The notes under the pieces are model-generated. The model was not told the DNA's origin. It searched no databases and was given only the letters and a program-made list of their open reading frames with translations. A program made the translations under genes and the position numbers. Shown here in pieces: positions 1-7,524 of a stretch of 12,273 nt of DNA. Numbering within the stretch: position 1 is the stretch's first letter; every line of letters begins with the position of its first letter. This DNA comes from Bacillota bacterium (GTDB lineage Bacteria; Bacillota_I; Bacilli_A; RFN20; CAG-826): the NCBI GenBank assembly GCA_016872075.1, contig VHBF01000009.1:1-12273 (forward strand). Direction: 5' to 3'.

Positions 1-893
1 TGACGTTATTCGCCTTGTCAGCAGCGTTCTTGATTGGAGTGACGCCTCCGCTTCCACTTCAAGAGACCGTTCAACTTTCTTTTCTCATCTTGAACGATGA
101 ACAAACCAAGGTGATCACATTGAATCAAGGTGAATTTTATTTCAACCCTCCAACTGACTTTGTCATTCGTGAGAATGTACGCTTAAAGGGCTGGTATCAA
201 GATGAGAATCTAACCCGATTCCATGATTTTGATGCCCCCATTAATCAGGACACATTGGTTTACGCAGCGTGGGATTATCTTAATCCAGCGATTGCCCTTG
301 CTCAACTCACCCAATCTCTTGAAGGTGATCAATTTGAGTCAAAAACGATGACTTTATCATTGCCTTTATATGCTCCATTGAAAGAAGGACTGCGTTATCA
401 ATGGCAAGCAGCACCACAAAATAGTGCGGATTTTGAAAATATTGGTGGTGCGAATGCTGATCATTTTGCCCCATTCCGCAACGGAACATTTCAATATCGT
501 TTACGATATCGATTGCCCATTTATAGCGTTAGCGGCACGATCATTGATTTTGTGAGTTATTATTCGAATATTGTGACCATTAACATTTATGGCCAACAAA
601 CGATTGTCGGTTATATTATTACTCTAAGTTTTATTGCCTTAATCGGCATGATTTGGTTTTTAAGAAGAAAAAGAAGCATCTATTACGAAGTGGACGGCGG
701 TCAAACTCTTCCACCTGGACGATTCTTTATGGGTGAGGATATTACCTTACAGCCTAGCGCCAAGAAAAAAGGTTATCGATTTATCGGTTGGTTTGAAGAT
801 GATACACTTAAACGACCATTCTCAGGACTAAGAATGCCGATGAAAGCAATCAAACTATATGCAAAATTTAAGAAAACAAAAACAAATCGCTAA
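1..893 (+). CDS. InlB B-repeat / Ig-like surface protein, C-terminal part (5' end cut by window)
   Basis: Partial gene: the reading frame is open to the left edge (first full codon at 3), so the true start lies outside; a TTG at 15 is not a convincing start. Numbering from the codon at 3 gives 296 residues. Residues 1-15 are hydrophobic and look like the end of a signal peptide or membrane helix. Residues about 25-90 resemble an InlB B-repeat (Listeria-Bacteroides repeat), with the hallmark GWY at 63-65 and a YAAW end at 87-90. Residues about 95-198 look like an Ig-like beta domain (YQW early, SNIVTI at its end). A helix at 201-220 is followed by the basic RRKR at 221-224. A second B-repeat follows at about 226-289 (DGGQ, GYRFIGWF, LYAKF). 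The positive-inside rule puts this last repeat in the cytoplasm, which is odd. The likely role is an envelope-anchored binding or structural protein; the ligand is unknown. It overlaps the next gene by 35 bp. Confidence 0.7.
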   Translation, partial: TLFALSAAFLIGVTPPLPLQETVQLSFLILNDEQTKVITLNQGEFYFNPPTDFVIRENVRLKGWYQDENLTRFHDFDAPINQDTLVYAAWDYLNPAIALAQLTQSLEGDQFESKTMTLSLPLYAPLKEGLRYQWQAAPQNSADFENIGGANADHFAPFRNGTFQYRLRYRLPIYSVSGTIIDFVSYYSNIVTINIYGQQTIVGYIITLSFIALIGMIWFLRRKRSIYYEVDGGQTLPPGRFFMGEDITLQPSAKKKGYRFIGWFEDDTLKRPFSGLRMPMKAIKLYAKFKKTKTNR

Positions 894-1800
894 AGCCATT
901 CAAAGTTATCCAGTTAAAGAATCGATGATTTTGATTGAATTTTTACGCACTACTTTAAAAAACATGAGTCGTAACAATATCAAATCGCTTCTGACTCGGA
1001 AACAAGTGATGGTCGATGGTGCACCGATAAGTCAATTTAACTTTGTATTAACCCCTGGTGACATCGTCATGATTGGAAAGTATAACCCGCAAGATAAGCC
1101 ATTACCCACACCGAAGATTCTTTATGAGGATGATGAATTTCTTGTCATTGATAAACCCACTGGATTATTAACCGTTGCATCTGATAATGAAAAAAGCCAA
1201 ACAGCCTTTCGCGTGATGATGGATTATGTCAGGGAAAAAGATACCCATGCAAGGTTATATGTTGTCCATCGTATCGATCGAGATACCTCTGGCATCTTGA
1301 TGTTTTGTAAAAACGAAACGTTAAGAGATGAGATGCAAAAACAATGGAACAGTATTGTTTCCAAAAGAGGATATTATGCTATTGTGGATGGTATTCCCAT
1401 TGAAAAGAAAAAAACGATCCATACTTGGTTACATAAAACCTCAACCCAAATCATGTATTCAAGGCAATATGAGGACGATGAAGGTCAAGAAGCGATCACC
1501 CATTATGTGGTGAAAAAAGAAATGAAAAATCACGCCTTCCTCGATGTTAAAATTGATACAGGACGAAAGAATCAAATTCGCGTGCATTTAAAAGAGTTAG
1601 GCCATACGGTCATTGGTGATGATAAATACCATGCTTTAACCAACCCAATTAAGCGGTTAGGTCTTCACGCCTATGCTTTGGAATTTATCCACCCCGTTAC
1701 CGAAAAGAAATATAGTTTTTTTTCACCCTTACCAGGCTTAATGAAAGCCTTTATTGAAGGTCGTCATGGAGTCAAAACTGGCAAAGAAGAAAAGGTATAA
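859..1800 (+). CDS. RluA/RluD-family rRNA pseudouridine synthase with S4 domain
   Basis: Predicted 313-residue enzyme that isomerises uridine to pseudouridine in RNA, most likely 23S rRNA; the exact site cannot be told from sequence. Residues about 17-75 form an S4 RNA-binding domain (SRNNIKSLL followed by VMVDG). The catalytic domain follows, with the substrate-strand motif LVIDKPTG near residues 95-102 and the family signature HRIDRDTSG at 137-145, where D140 is the expected catalytic aspartate. A later GRKNQIRVHLKELGH stretch is the usual third motif. Length is normal for the family. ATG 859 is chosen because the next ATG (925) would cut into the first strand of the S4 domain and the short segment between has no GTG or TTG. 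No strong Shine-Dalgarno sequence is visible. The gene overlaps its neighbours on both sides, so translation is probably coupled within one operon. Bacillus YhcT, YjbO and YlyB are relatives; which is the orthologue is undecided. Confidence 0.9.
   Translation: MQNLRKQKQIAKAIQSYPVKESMILIEFLRTTLKNMSRNNIKSLLTRKQVMVDGAPISQFNFVLTPGDIVMIGKYNPQDKPLPTPKILYEDDEFLVIDKPTGLLTVASDNEKSQTAFRVMMDYVREKDTHARLYVVHRIDRDTSGILMFCKNETLRDEMQKQWNSIVSKRGYYAIVDGIPIEKKKTIHTWLHKTSTQIMYSRQYEDDEGQEAITHYVVKKEMKNHAFLDVKIDTGRKNQIRVHLKELGHTVIGDDKYHALTNPIKRLGLHAYALEFIHPVTEKKYSFFSPLPGLMKAFIEGRHGVKTGKEEKV
1756..1760 (+). promoter_or_regulatory. Ribosome binding site favouring the ATG at 1766
   Basis: GAAGG lies five bases before ATG 1766, inside the end of the pseudouridine synthase gene. 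It is the best-placed Shine-Dalgarno match among three candidate starts for the YfhO gene. The others are TTG 1754, with only a weak GAAAG before it, and ATG 1808, with AAAGG twelve bases away. Confidence 0.5.
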
Positions 1801-4800
1801 TAATCCTATGAATTGGGCGACATTACAACGCACACTGCATCGTCGATGGTTGATCTTGATCAAACCGATTCGTGAGGCTTGGGCGGATCCACAATCTTTA
1901 TTACGATATATCGGTTACCTCACTTTTATGGGTTTGATGTTTTATGCCTATGCATTAGTGACCAATTTATTGACCATTCCACTTAGTGGTGATTATGTTC
2001 TGCAACAAATTCCTTTTTATTTAAATGGATATGATGACTGGACCCATTTTTTTCGCACTGGTGAATTCGTCTTATGGGATGATTCCACTTATTTAGGTGC
2101 GAATCATATCGGTTCCAATTCCTTTTATTACTATCTCAATCCTTTTTTTATGCCAATCCTTTTGTTTCCACGCGGATTAGTTCCCCAAGGCTTAGCCTTA
2201 TTGATGATTGGCAAAATGGTTGGAGCCTCGCTTACATTTAGATTATTTTTAAAGTATTTTCAGGTCAAAGAAAATCATGCTCGCATTTTTGCGATGGCCT
2301 ATGGTTTCTCGGGTTGGATGGCCTACTATCTTTGGTTTAATCACTTCATGGAAGTCGCAGTGGTCTTTCCGCTTGTCTTGCTTGGTGTTGAAAAACTTTT
2401 AAAAGAAAAAAATCTACGCTTTTTAGTGTTGAGTCTATTTTTAATGGGGATTACCAATTATTTCTTTTTGGTTTCCACAAGTTTTACCGCTGTCTTTTAC
2501 GCGATATTCCGATTTTTGCAAACTGCTTCCAAACGTTCATGGTTAGATCATCTTAAAGTCGCGGGCTTAGGTGTTGTTGCCTTTGCTTTAGGGATTATGA
2601 TGTCTGCCTATGTTTTCTTACCCTCCGTTATGGTGGCCATCACGTCCAACCGGGTTGGTGAGGCATGGTACTTGGATCAATTAGTCGCTGCATTTGAAGC
2701 AGAAAACTGGCAAGAACTTTGGTCGCTGATCACGATTTGGCGAAACCAAGGTGGGGTGGAAGAACCGTACAATCAATTTTATCCACTGATTTCTTTTTTA
2801 TTTCCAACCGTGAGTAATCGCAGCTCTACTTTATTTAACACAGGAAGTTATGACAACACTATTTCCAGTTTGTTCGTGTACACCCCTTTAACCTTGCTAC
2901 TGATCCCCTCTCTTATTCACAACTATATGAAAAAGAAATGGTCTCACTTCTTAGGATTAGGGCTCATTCTATTTATGTTATTCACCCCCATCACCTATCA
3001 ACTGGTTCATGGATTTACCATTGATTATGGTCGTTGGCAAATCTTTGTTGTCACCATTCTGATTACGTATATTGCCATTAACTTTGAAGAGCGAATGAAA
3101 TTCAAACAATGGTATTATGATGTCTCCTTTGCCGTCATCATTTCTTTATCGGTTTATGCAATTTTAGTTGCCATCGCGAATGAAAATAAATTTTTCTTTA
3201 CCGAGATGAATGAACGACAATATGTCGCCATTTTTGCCGTGGTTTATATGATTGCAGTCTATCTTTATTTACGCCAATCTTTCCGAAAGAAATCTTTACC
3301 GGAGATGATGCAAACCGCTATTTTCTTTGAAGCGATTGTGATGGGAACTTTGATTATGAATATGCATGGCTTGATCAGTTATCCTAATCGCATCGATAAC
3401 GGGCTTGACCTTATTCGCGATCAACGAGAGATTGTTAAACAAATTCAAAATCAAGATGACCAATTTTTCCGCATCTATAATTTAAACGCTGGGGAATCAA
3501 CCAACTTGGGTATGCGTTTAGGTTATAACGGGATGACGGTGTTCCATTCACTTTATAATTTCTATCTTTCCGACTTTAATAACTACTCTCACCTGAACTA
3601 TAACTATCGTGGTTGGTCGATGGGATATCACGAAAAACGTTATAACCTCGATACCTTTTTAGGTGTCAAGTATTACATTATGCAAAACGTATATGATTCC
3701 TATACAAAAGCTAGTGAGCCCAATCCTGAAACGGGTGTGTTTGACTACTTATACCAAAATGTCCCTCATGGATTTATCAAAAGTTCAACGTTATCAACTA
3801 ATAAAAACTCTGTCTATGTGAATCAAAATTTTATCGAAGGTGGTTTTACTTACGATACCCTCTATCCGAATAACCAAGTTGAAGGTCAGTTTTCAAACAG
3901 TTATTTTACCAACTCCACTACCGAAGTTTTATACAACGAAGAAGCGTACCTTAACGGCGTAATTCTTGCCAATGAGGATATCGAAGCTATTTTGACGGAT
4001 GCGCCGCATTTACAAACCAGTGAAGCCCCCACTCGTTCCATCGCCCGCATCAATACGAATGTCCAACTGATTCGCTGTGAAGATAATGAAGGTAACGCCC
4101 TTATTTTCAATCCCAGCCATGTAGCGCGTTTAGAAACTTGTGAAGCCACTCCTGTTGCCTCAAATAATAGTATTAACCAATTTGATGGCGAGTATTTACC
4201 CTTTCATATTACCCCAACAACTGGTTCTAATTTTGGTAACGAACCTGATGATTATTTTTTTGCGCTTCAATTGCGCTTATCCCATTATGCCACCGTCTAT
4301 TTCTTTGATGAACAAGGCGACATTATTATTCGCGATGCACATTCGTTCGTGAACACGTCGTTTAAATTTATGCGTGGATATTACCCAACTCGCCCGGTGG
4401 CCCGAATTGTGATCGTCCCGAAATTTAGTGAAGGGAATATGTATTATCCAGTTTTGTTTAGAGAAACCTATGCCGCTCATTTGCAACGGCTTGCGAATTT
4501 ACAAGCGTATCCATTAGAAGGGTTTAAACATACCGCCAATTCGCGACGTTTCTCAACCAATTTTGACACTGCAAGAATGATTGTTTTAAATACACCTTTT
4601 GATCCAGGTTGGAAGGTTACGCGCATCCAAGCAGGCGGGGTCAAAGATACAACACCCGTGTACTTATCTCAAGGTGGATTTGTTGGCTTTTTATCTGGGG
4701 TCGGACCAACCGAATATCGCGTGACCTATTGGACGCCTTATCTAACGGAAGGTCTACTGATTGCATTGAGTGGATTTGCCATCTTTGGTGGGGTGATTGG

Positions 4801-4852
4801 CGCTTCCTATTTGGTGGACAAAAAACGTACTGAAAAAGAAAAAAATCTTTAA
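1766..4852 (+). CDS. yfhO: YfhO-family multi-membrane-spanning GT-C-like glycosyltransferase
   Basis: Predicted 1028-residue polytopic membrane protein. After a basic N-terminal tail (to about residue 45), the first helix spans about 48-70. The typical YfhO outer loop follows, with D76 in GDYV, then Y-DDW at 89-92 and a LNPFFMPILLFPRGLVPQG stretch. I count about twelve hydrophobic helices up to residue 540, then a large polar domain (about 545-985, presumably outside the membrane) carrying the family motif FDPGWKV starting at 945, and a last helix near 990-1014 with a basic tail. In B. subtilis, YfhO works with CsbB and GtcA to add GlcNAc to lipoteichoic acid. A similar polymer or glycolipid decoration role is inferred here, with D76 a candidate catalytic residue; no CsbB-like partner is in the window. 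It is longer than B. subtilis YfhO (about 860 residues). Its stop overlaps the convergent rsmI stop. Confidence 0.85.
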   Translation: MESKLAKKKRYNNPMNWATLQRTLHRRWLILIKPIREAWADPQSLLRYIGYLTFMGLMFYAYALVTNLLTIPLSGDYVLQQIPFYLNGYDDWTHFFRTGEFVLWDDSTYLGANHIGSNSFYYYLNPFFMPILLFPRGLVPQGLALLMIGKMVGASLTFRLFLKYFQVKENHARIFAMAYGFSGWMAYYLWFNHFMEVAVVFPLVLLGVEKLLKEKNLRFLVLSLFLMGITNYFFLVSTSFTAVFYAIFRFLQTASKRSWLDHLKVAGLGVVAFALGIMMSAYVFLPSVMVAITSNRVGEAWYLDQLVAAFEAENWQELWSLITIWRNQGGVEEPYNQFYPLISFLFPTVSNRSSTLFNTGSYDNTISSLFVYTPLTLLLIPSLIHNYMKKKWSHFLGLGLILFMLFTPITYQLVHGFTIDYGRWQIFVVTILITYIAINFEERMKFKQWYYDVSFAVIISLSVYAILVAIANENKFFFTEMNERQYVAIFAVVYMIAVYLYLRQSFRKKSLPEMMQTAIFFEAIVMGTLIMNMHGLISYPNRIDNGLDLIRDQREIVKQIQNQDDQFFRIYNLNAGESTNLGMRLGYNGMTVFHSLYNFYLSDFNNYSHLNYNYRGWSMGYHEKRYNLDTFLGVKYYIMQNVYDSYTKASEPNPETGVFDYLYQNVPHGFIKSSTLSTNKNSVYVNQNFIEGGFTYDTLYPNNQVEGQFSNSYFTNSTTEVLYNEEAYLNGVILANEDIEAILTDAPHLQTSEAPTRSIARINTNVQLIRCEDNEGNALIFNPSHVARLETCEATPVASNNSINQFDGEYLPFHITPTTGSNFGNEPDDYFFALQLRLSHYATVYFFDEQGDIIIRDAHSFVNTSFKFMRGYYPTRPVARIVIVPKFSEGNMYYPVLFRETYAAHLQRLANLQAYPLEGFKHTANSRRFSTNFDTARMIVLNTPFDPGWKVTRIQAGGVKDTTPVYLSQGGFVGFLSGVGPTEYRVTYWTPYLTEGLLIALSGFAIFGGVIGASYLVDKKRTEKEKNL
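4849..4852. other. Convergent stop-codon overlap (shared TTAA)
   Basis: The palindrome TTAA supplies the TAA stop of yfhO (4850-4852, + strand) and the TAA stop of rsmI (4851-4849, - strand). No GC-rich hairpin followed by a T-run is visible on either strand within about 60 bases. Weak A/T symmetry at 4835-4850 (AAAGA-A6-TCTTT) has too little stem to count as an intrinsic terminator. Confidence 0.95.
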
Positions 4853-5709
4853 TGATGATGCACCACTTTATAAATATAGTTTTTTGCCATTTTGGTCATA
4901 TCTGAAACTTGACGAATTGCATCCTTCATCGAAATGCCAGTCGCGGTTAAAGCTTCGACTGCTTTTCTAATTTCATCATCGGACAATTTAATGCCTAATT
5001 CATCTTTATTACCTTCAACCAATACCACCATTTCCCCTTTGAGGGTCGATGGATCTATTTCCGAAAGTTCTTGTAAAGTCCCATCGATATATTCTTCATG
5101 GATTTTCGTCAGTTCCCGGGCGATACAAGCTTTACGGTTACCTAATACTTCTAATAAATTACGTAGGGTTACATCAATACGGTGAGGGGCTTCATAAAAA
5201 ATTAACGTTTCTGGGCGGCGATATAAATCTTTAATTTCATCTAGTCTTGCTGCTTCTTTTTGTCTTAAGAATCCATGAAAGTAGAAGCGGGCACTGTCAA
5301 GGCCGCTTGCAACAAGGGCATTAAAAACCGCGGAAGGTCCGGAAATAACAATCACTTGGATTTCTTCCAAGAGCGCCGCTTGAACTAGACGTTGCCCAGG
5401 ATCAGAAATCCCTGGGTAACCTGCATCGGAAAGATAGGCGATGGACTGACCTGCCATCATCATGTCCACCAGTTGTTTACTGACCGTGATTTCATTATGT
5501 TCGTGGCAGGCGATTAATGTTTTCTTAATGCCAAGATGTTGTAAAAGTTTCCCACTGACCCGTGTGTCTTCGCAGGCAATGGCATCAACAGTATTTAACG
5601 TAGTAACGGCCCGCGGGGTAATTTCTTCAAGATTGCCAATAGGCGTCGCTACTAAATACAATTTCCCTTTGGTTTCTTTAGTTTCATGAAAAGACTTTCG
5701 ACGGTTCAT
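4849..5709 (-). CDS. rsmI: 16S rRNA (cytidine-1402 2'-O)-methyltransferase RsmI
   Basis: Predicted 286-residue SAM-dependent methyltransferase that adds the ribose methyl at C1402 of 16S rRNA in the decoding centre. RsmH, which methylates the base of the same nucleotide, is not in the window. Recognition is firm: the tetrapyrrole-methylase fold opens with LYLVATPIGNLEEITPRA (17-34) and ACEDTR (45-50), and the SAM-site loop SDAGYPGISDPG lies at 94-105. VISGPSAV, FHGFL, the FYEAPHR motif and ARELTKIHEE follow in order. The last 50 residues form the usual small helical C-terminal domain and end in a natural run of three histidines. Length is normal. The start ATG (5709-5707) overlaps the ricT stop as ATGA, so translation is probably coupled. 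It is the last gene of the six-gene operon. In Bacillus the corresponding yabC also lies downstream of yaaT, but with other genes between. Confidence 0.95.
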   Translation of the reverse strand: MNRRKSFHETKETKGKLYLVATPIGNLEEITPRAVTTLNTVDAIACEDTRVSGKLLQHLGIKKTLIACHEHNEITVSKQLVDMMMAGQSIAYLSDAGYPGISDPGQRLVQAALLEEIQVIVISGPSAVFNALVASGLDSARFYFHGFLRQKEAARLDEIKDLYRRPETLIFYEAPHRIDVTLRNLLEVLGNRKACIARELTKIHEEYIDGTLQELSEIDPSTLKGEMVVLVEGNKDELGIKLSDDEIRKAVEALTATGISMKDAIRQVSDMTKMAKNYIYKVVHHH

Positions 5710-6542
5710 GACATAGTGGTTCCTTTAGGGTGTTTATTTAATTCATCGACATGCAAGAATTGGATGTCGCGATTTTGATTTTCAACTTTAATAACGCGAG
5801 TCAAAACATTCATGGAGGTAACTTTAAATGAGACGCCTTCAATCATATAACGATCACCAACGTGAGGGAGCGTTGCTTTGATTTCGGTATAGGTATCATC
5901 CTCATATTTTAAGCAGCAAAGTAACTTACCACAGTGACCGGTCAATTTAGGAATGTTTAACGTTAGCATTTGATTTTTAGCGCGATTAATAGAAATGTTA
6001 TCAAACTCATTAAGGAACGTTGTGCAGCAAAGCGGTAAACCACAAATGCCAATTGCCCCATAAAGTTTAGCCCGATCTCTTGCGCCCACTTGGCGAAGAT
6101 CGATGCGCGTATGAAATTGCGTCGCTAGGGCTCTTAATAAATCGCGAAAATCAACCCGGTCCTCTGAAAGAAATAAAAAATAAAGTTTGGAACGATCAAG
6201 GTTGTACTCTGCGGCAAAGATTTCCATCTCTAGATTCATCTTTTTTACGAGGTCTTTTGCAAATAACATCGCTTCTTTGGAATCTTTTTCGTTGCGTTGT
6301 TGGGCTGCTAAGTCTCGATTTTCTGCTTTGCGAACAATTGGCATTAATTGAAAAGGATAACGATAATCGCTCATCGCTCTTAATTTGGTTTTAATAATAC
6401 CTAATTCATAACCTTTACCCGTTTCGACAATGACGGTGTCATTGGGTTGATAGGTAGATGAAGTGGTCGAAAAATATTGTAATCGTGGTAAATGATTCAC
6501 TTGAATACCAACAAAATAAGGGGTTTGTGATTGTGATTCCAT
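5706..6542 (-). CDS. ricT: RicT (YaaT/PSP1-domain) Fe-S regulatory protein
   Basis: Predicted 278-residue cytoplasmic protein of the PSP1/YaaT family. In B. subtilis, RicT forms the Y-complex with RicA (YmcA) and RicF (YlbF), carries [4Fe-4S] clusters, and steers RNase Y mRNA processing as well as sporulation and biofilm decisions. The sequence follows the family throughout: an N-terminal beta domain with IVETGKGYELG, the middle VDFRDLLRALATQFHTRIDLRQ region (130-151), then a cysteine-rich block. C167, C172, C173, C204, C209 and C210 have the same spacing as the cluster-ligand region of YaaT (ICG-x3-CC and HCG-x3-CC). Length is close to B. subtilis YaaT (275). AGGAG on the minus strand (6556-6552) lies nine bases before the ATG, supporting this start. 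It follows the holB stop by 4 bp and overlaps rsmI by 4 bp. RicA and RicF are not encoded here, so an intact complex is inference. Confidence 0.92.
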   Translation of the reverse strand: MESQSQTPYFVGIQVNHLPRLQYFSTTSSTYQPNDTVIVETGKGYELGIIKTKLRAMSDYRYPFQLMPIVRKAENRDLAAQQRNEKDSKEAMLFAKDLVKKMNLEMEIFAAEYNLDRSKLYFLFLSEDRVDFRDLLRALATQFHTRIDLRQVGARDRAKLYGAIGICGLPLCCTTFLNEFDNISINRAKNQMLTLNIPKLTGHCGKLLCCLKYEDDTYTEIKATLPHVGDRYMIEGVSFKVTSMNVLTRVIKVENQNRDIQFLHVDELNKHPKGTTMS

Positions 6543-6546
6543 TGCG

Positions 6547-7524
6547 TTATACTCCTAATAATTCAATCATCATGCCTTCAAGAAAAAGTGTTAAATTGGT
6601 GCTTTTATCTAAGCGTGACAGTCGGTTTTGTAGCCTATTCAAGGCTTGATAAGGATTAGGTAAAACCTTGCTTAACCCTAACAATAGTTTAACATACGAT
6701 TTTAAAACCACTTCCTGTTTAGCGATGACTTTACTTAGTTCAGTTAGTAAGACCATCCAACGCTGAATATATGCTTCTACATGTTCCGTTTCCGTAAGAA
6801 GTGGGATTGCGTTCATTCTGAATTCATGGATTGCGGCTAAAGGATTCTGCAACCAAAGTTGAACTATCTTTTCCAACATTTTAATCGTTTGTATGGTAAG
6901 TTCATCCGTGCTTTTTTGCTTAATTTCTTCGCTCGATCCACATTCAAAACTTAACAGTTCAGCGAGGGAGACGTCGACCCCAAGATCGACCGCATCTTTG
7001 ATGAGGGTTTGGGGTTGGTTCGGTTTTAAATGGATGACTTGACTGCGAGATTGAATGGTAGGCAGTACCTCATCCAAATTAGTAGTTGTGAGCAAAGCAT
7101 AAATATCCAAAGTCGGTTCTTCCAAAAACTTTAACAAAGCATTAATTGCTTCTGGTGTCATCGCTTCAACACGATGAAGAAGGTAAACCTGTTTGTTGGC
7201 TTTTTCTAATCCAGTAATTGCGAAGCGAGACGCTAAAATTAAAACCTCTTGTTTCTTGATGGATGCCTCACTACCATCGATGATGATTAAGTCTGTGTAA
7301 TCTTGTTTTTGAAAACGTTGGCAAGTTAAGCATTGGCCACATGCCAACGGTTGAGGATTTTCACAAAGAATAGATTGGGCTAAAAATAATGCAATTGGTT
7401 GTAGGGGTTGTCCTTGAAAACCACTGATTAAATAGGCATGACTCCATTTATCTTTTTTTAAAGCGTGGGCAAATAAATCAAAGATTGGTTTTTGTTGAGT
7501 TTTAAGGTAAGCCTCGATATTCAT
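6547..7524 (-). CDS. holB: DNA polymerase III delta-prime subunit HolB
   Basis: Predicted 325-residue clamp-loader subunit, a partner of DnaX and delta (HolA, not in this window) that helps open and load the sliding clamp. The AAA+ core is recognisable: SHAYLISG at 28-35 leads into a P-loop position reading GFQGQPLQP (35-43), which lacks the GKT needed for ATP binding, as expected for delta-prime. A zinc site follows with C54, C62, C65 and C68. LLKFLEEP is at 130-137, and SRS at 159-161 stands where active family members have the SRC arginine finger. The C-terminal half is helical and poorly conserved, as usual. Length matches B. subtilis HolB (about 329). The ATG lies in a 4 bp ATGA overlap with the tmk stop and has no clear Shine-Dalgarno of its own, so it probably depends on ribosomes finishing tmk. 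Confidence 0.93.
   Translation of the reverse strand: MNIEAYLKTQQKPIFDLFAHALKKDKWSHAYLISGFQGQPLQPIALFLAQSILCENPQPLACGQCLTCQRFQKQDYTDLIIIDGSEASIKKQEVLILASRFAITGLEKANKQVYLLHRVEAMTPEAINALLKFLEEPTLDIYALLTTTNLDEVLPTIQSRSQVIHLKPNQPQTLIKDAVDLGVDVSLAELLSFECGSSEEIKQKSTDELTIQTIKMLEKIVQLWLQNPLAAIHEFRMNAIPLLTETEHVEAYIQRWMVLLTELSKVIAKQEVVLKSYVKLLLGLSKVLPNPYQALNRLQNRLSRLDKSTNLTLFLEGMMIELLGV
6552..6556 (-). promoter_or_regulatory. Ribosome binding site of ricT
   Basis: AGGAG on the minus strand lies nine bases before the ricT ATG and overlaps the last codons of holB. It gives ricT its own strong initiation signal although the gap between the genes is only 4 bp. Confidence 0.65.

Noticed and set aside
4852..4863. 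C-terminal three-histidine run in RsmI that looks like a tag
   Set aside because: Only three histidines encoded by native CAT/CAC codons at the natural gene end; there is no vector sequence nearby.
6080..6394. Open frame of 104 codons on the + strand opposite ricT
   Set aside because: It lies wholly inside the well-supported ricT gene, has no recognisable domain and no operon context; it is an antisense shadow.
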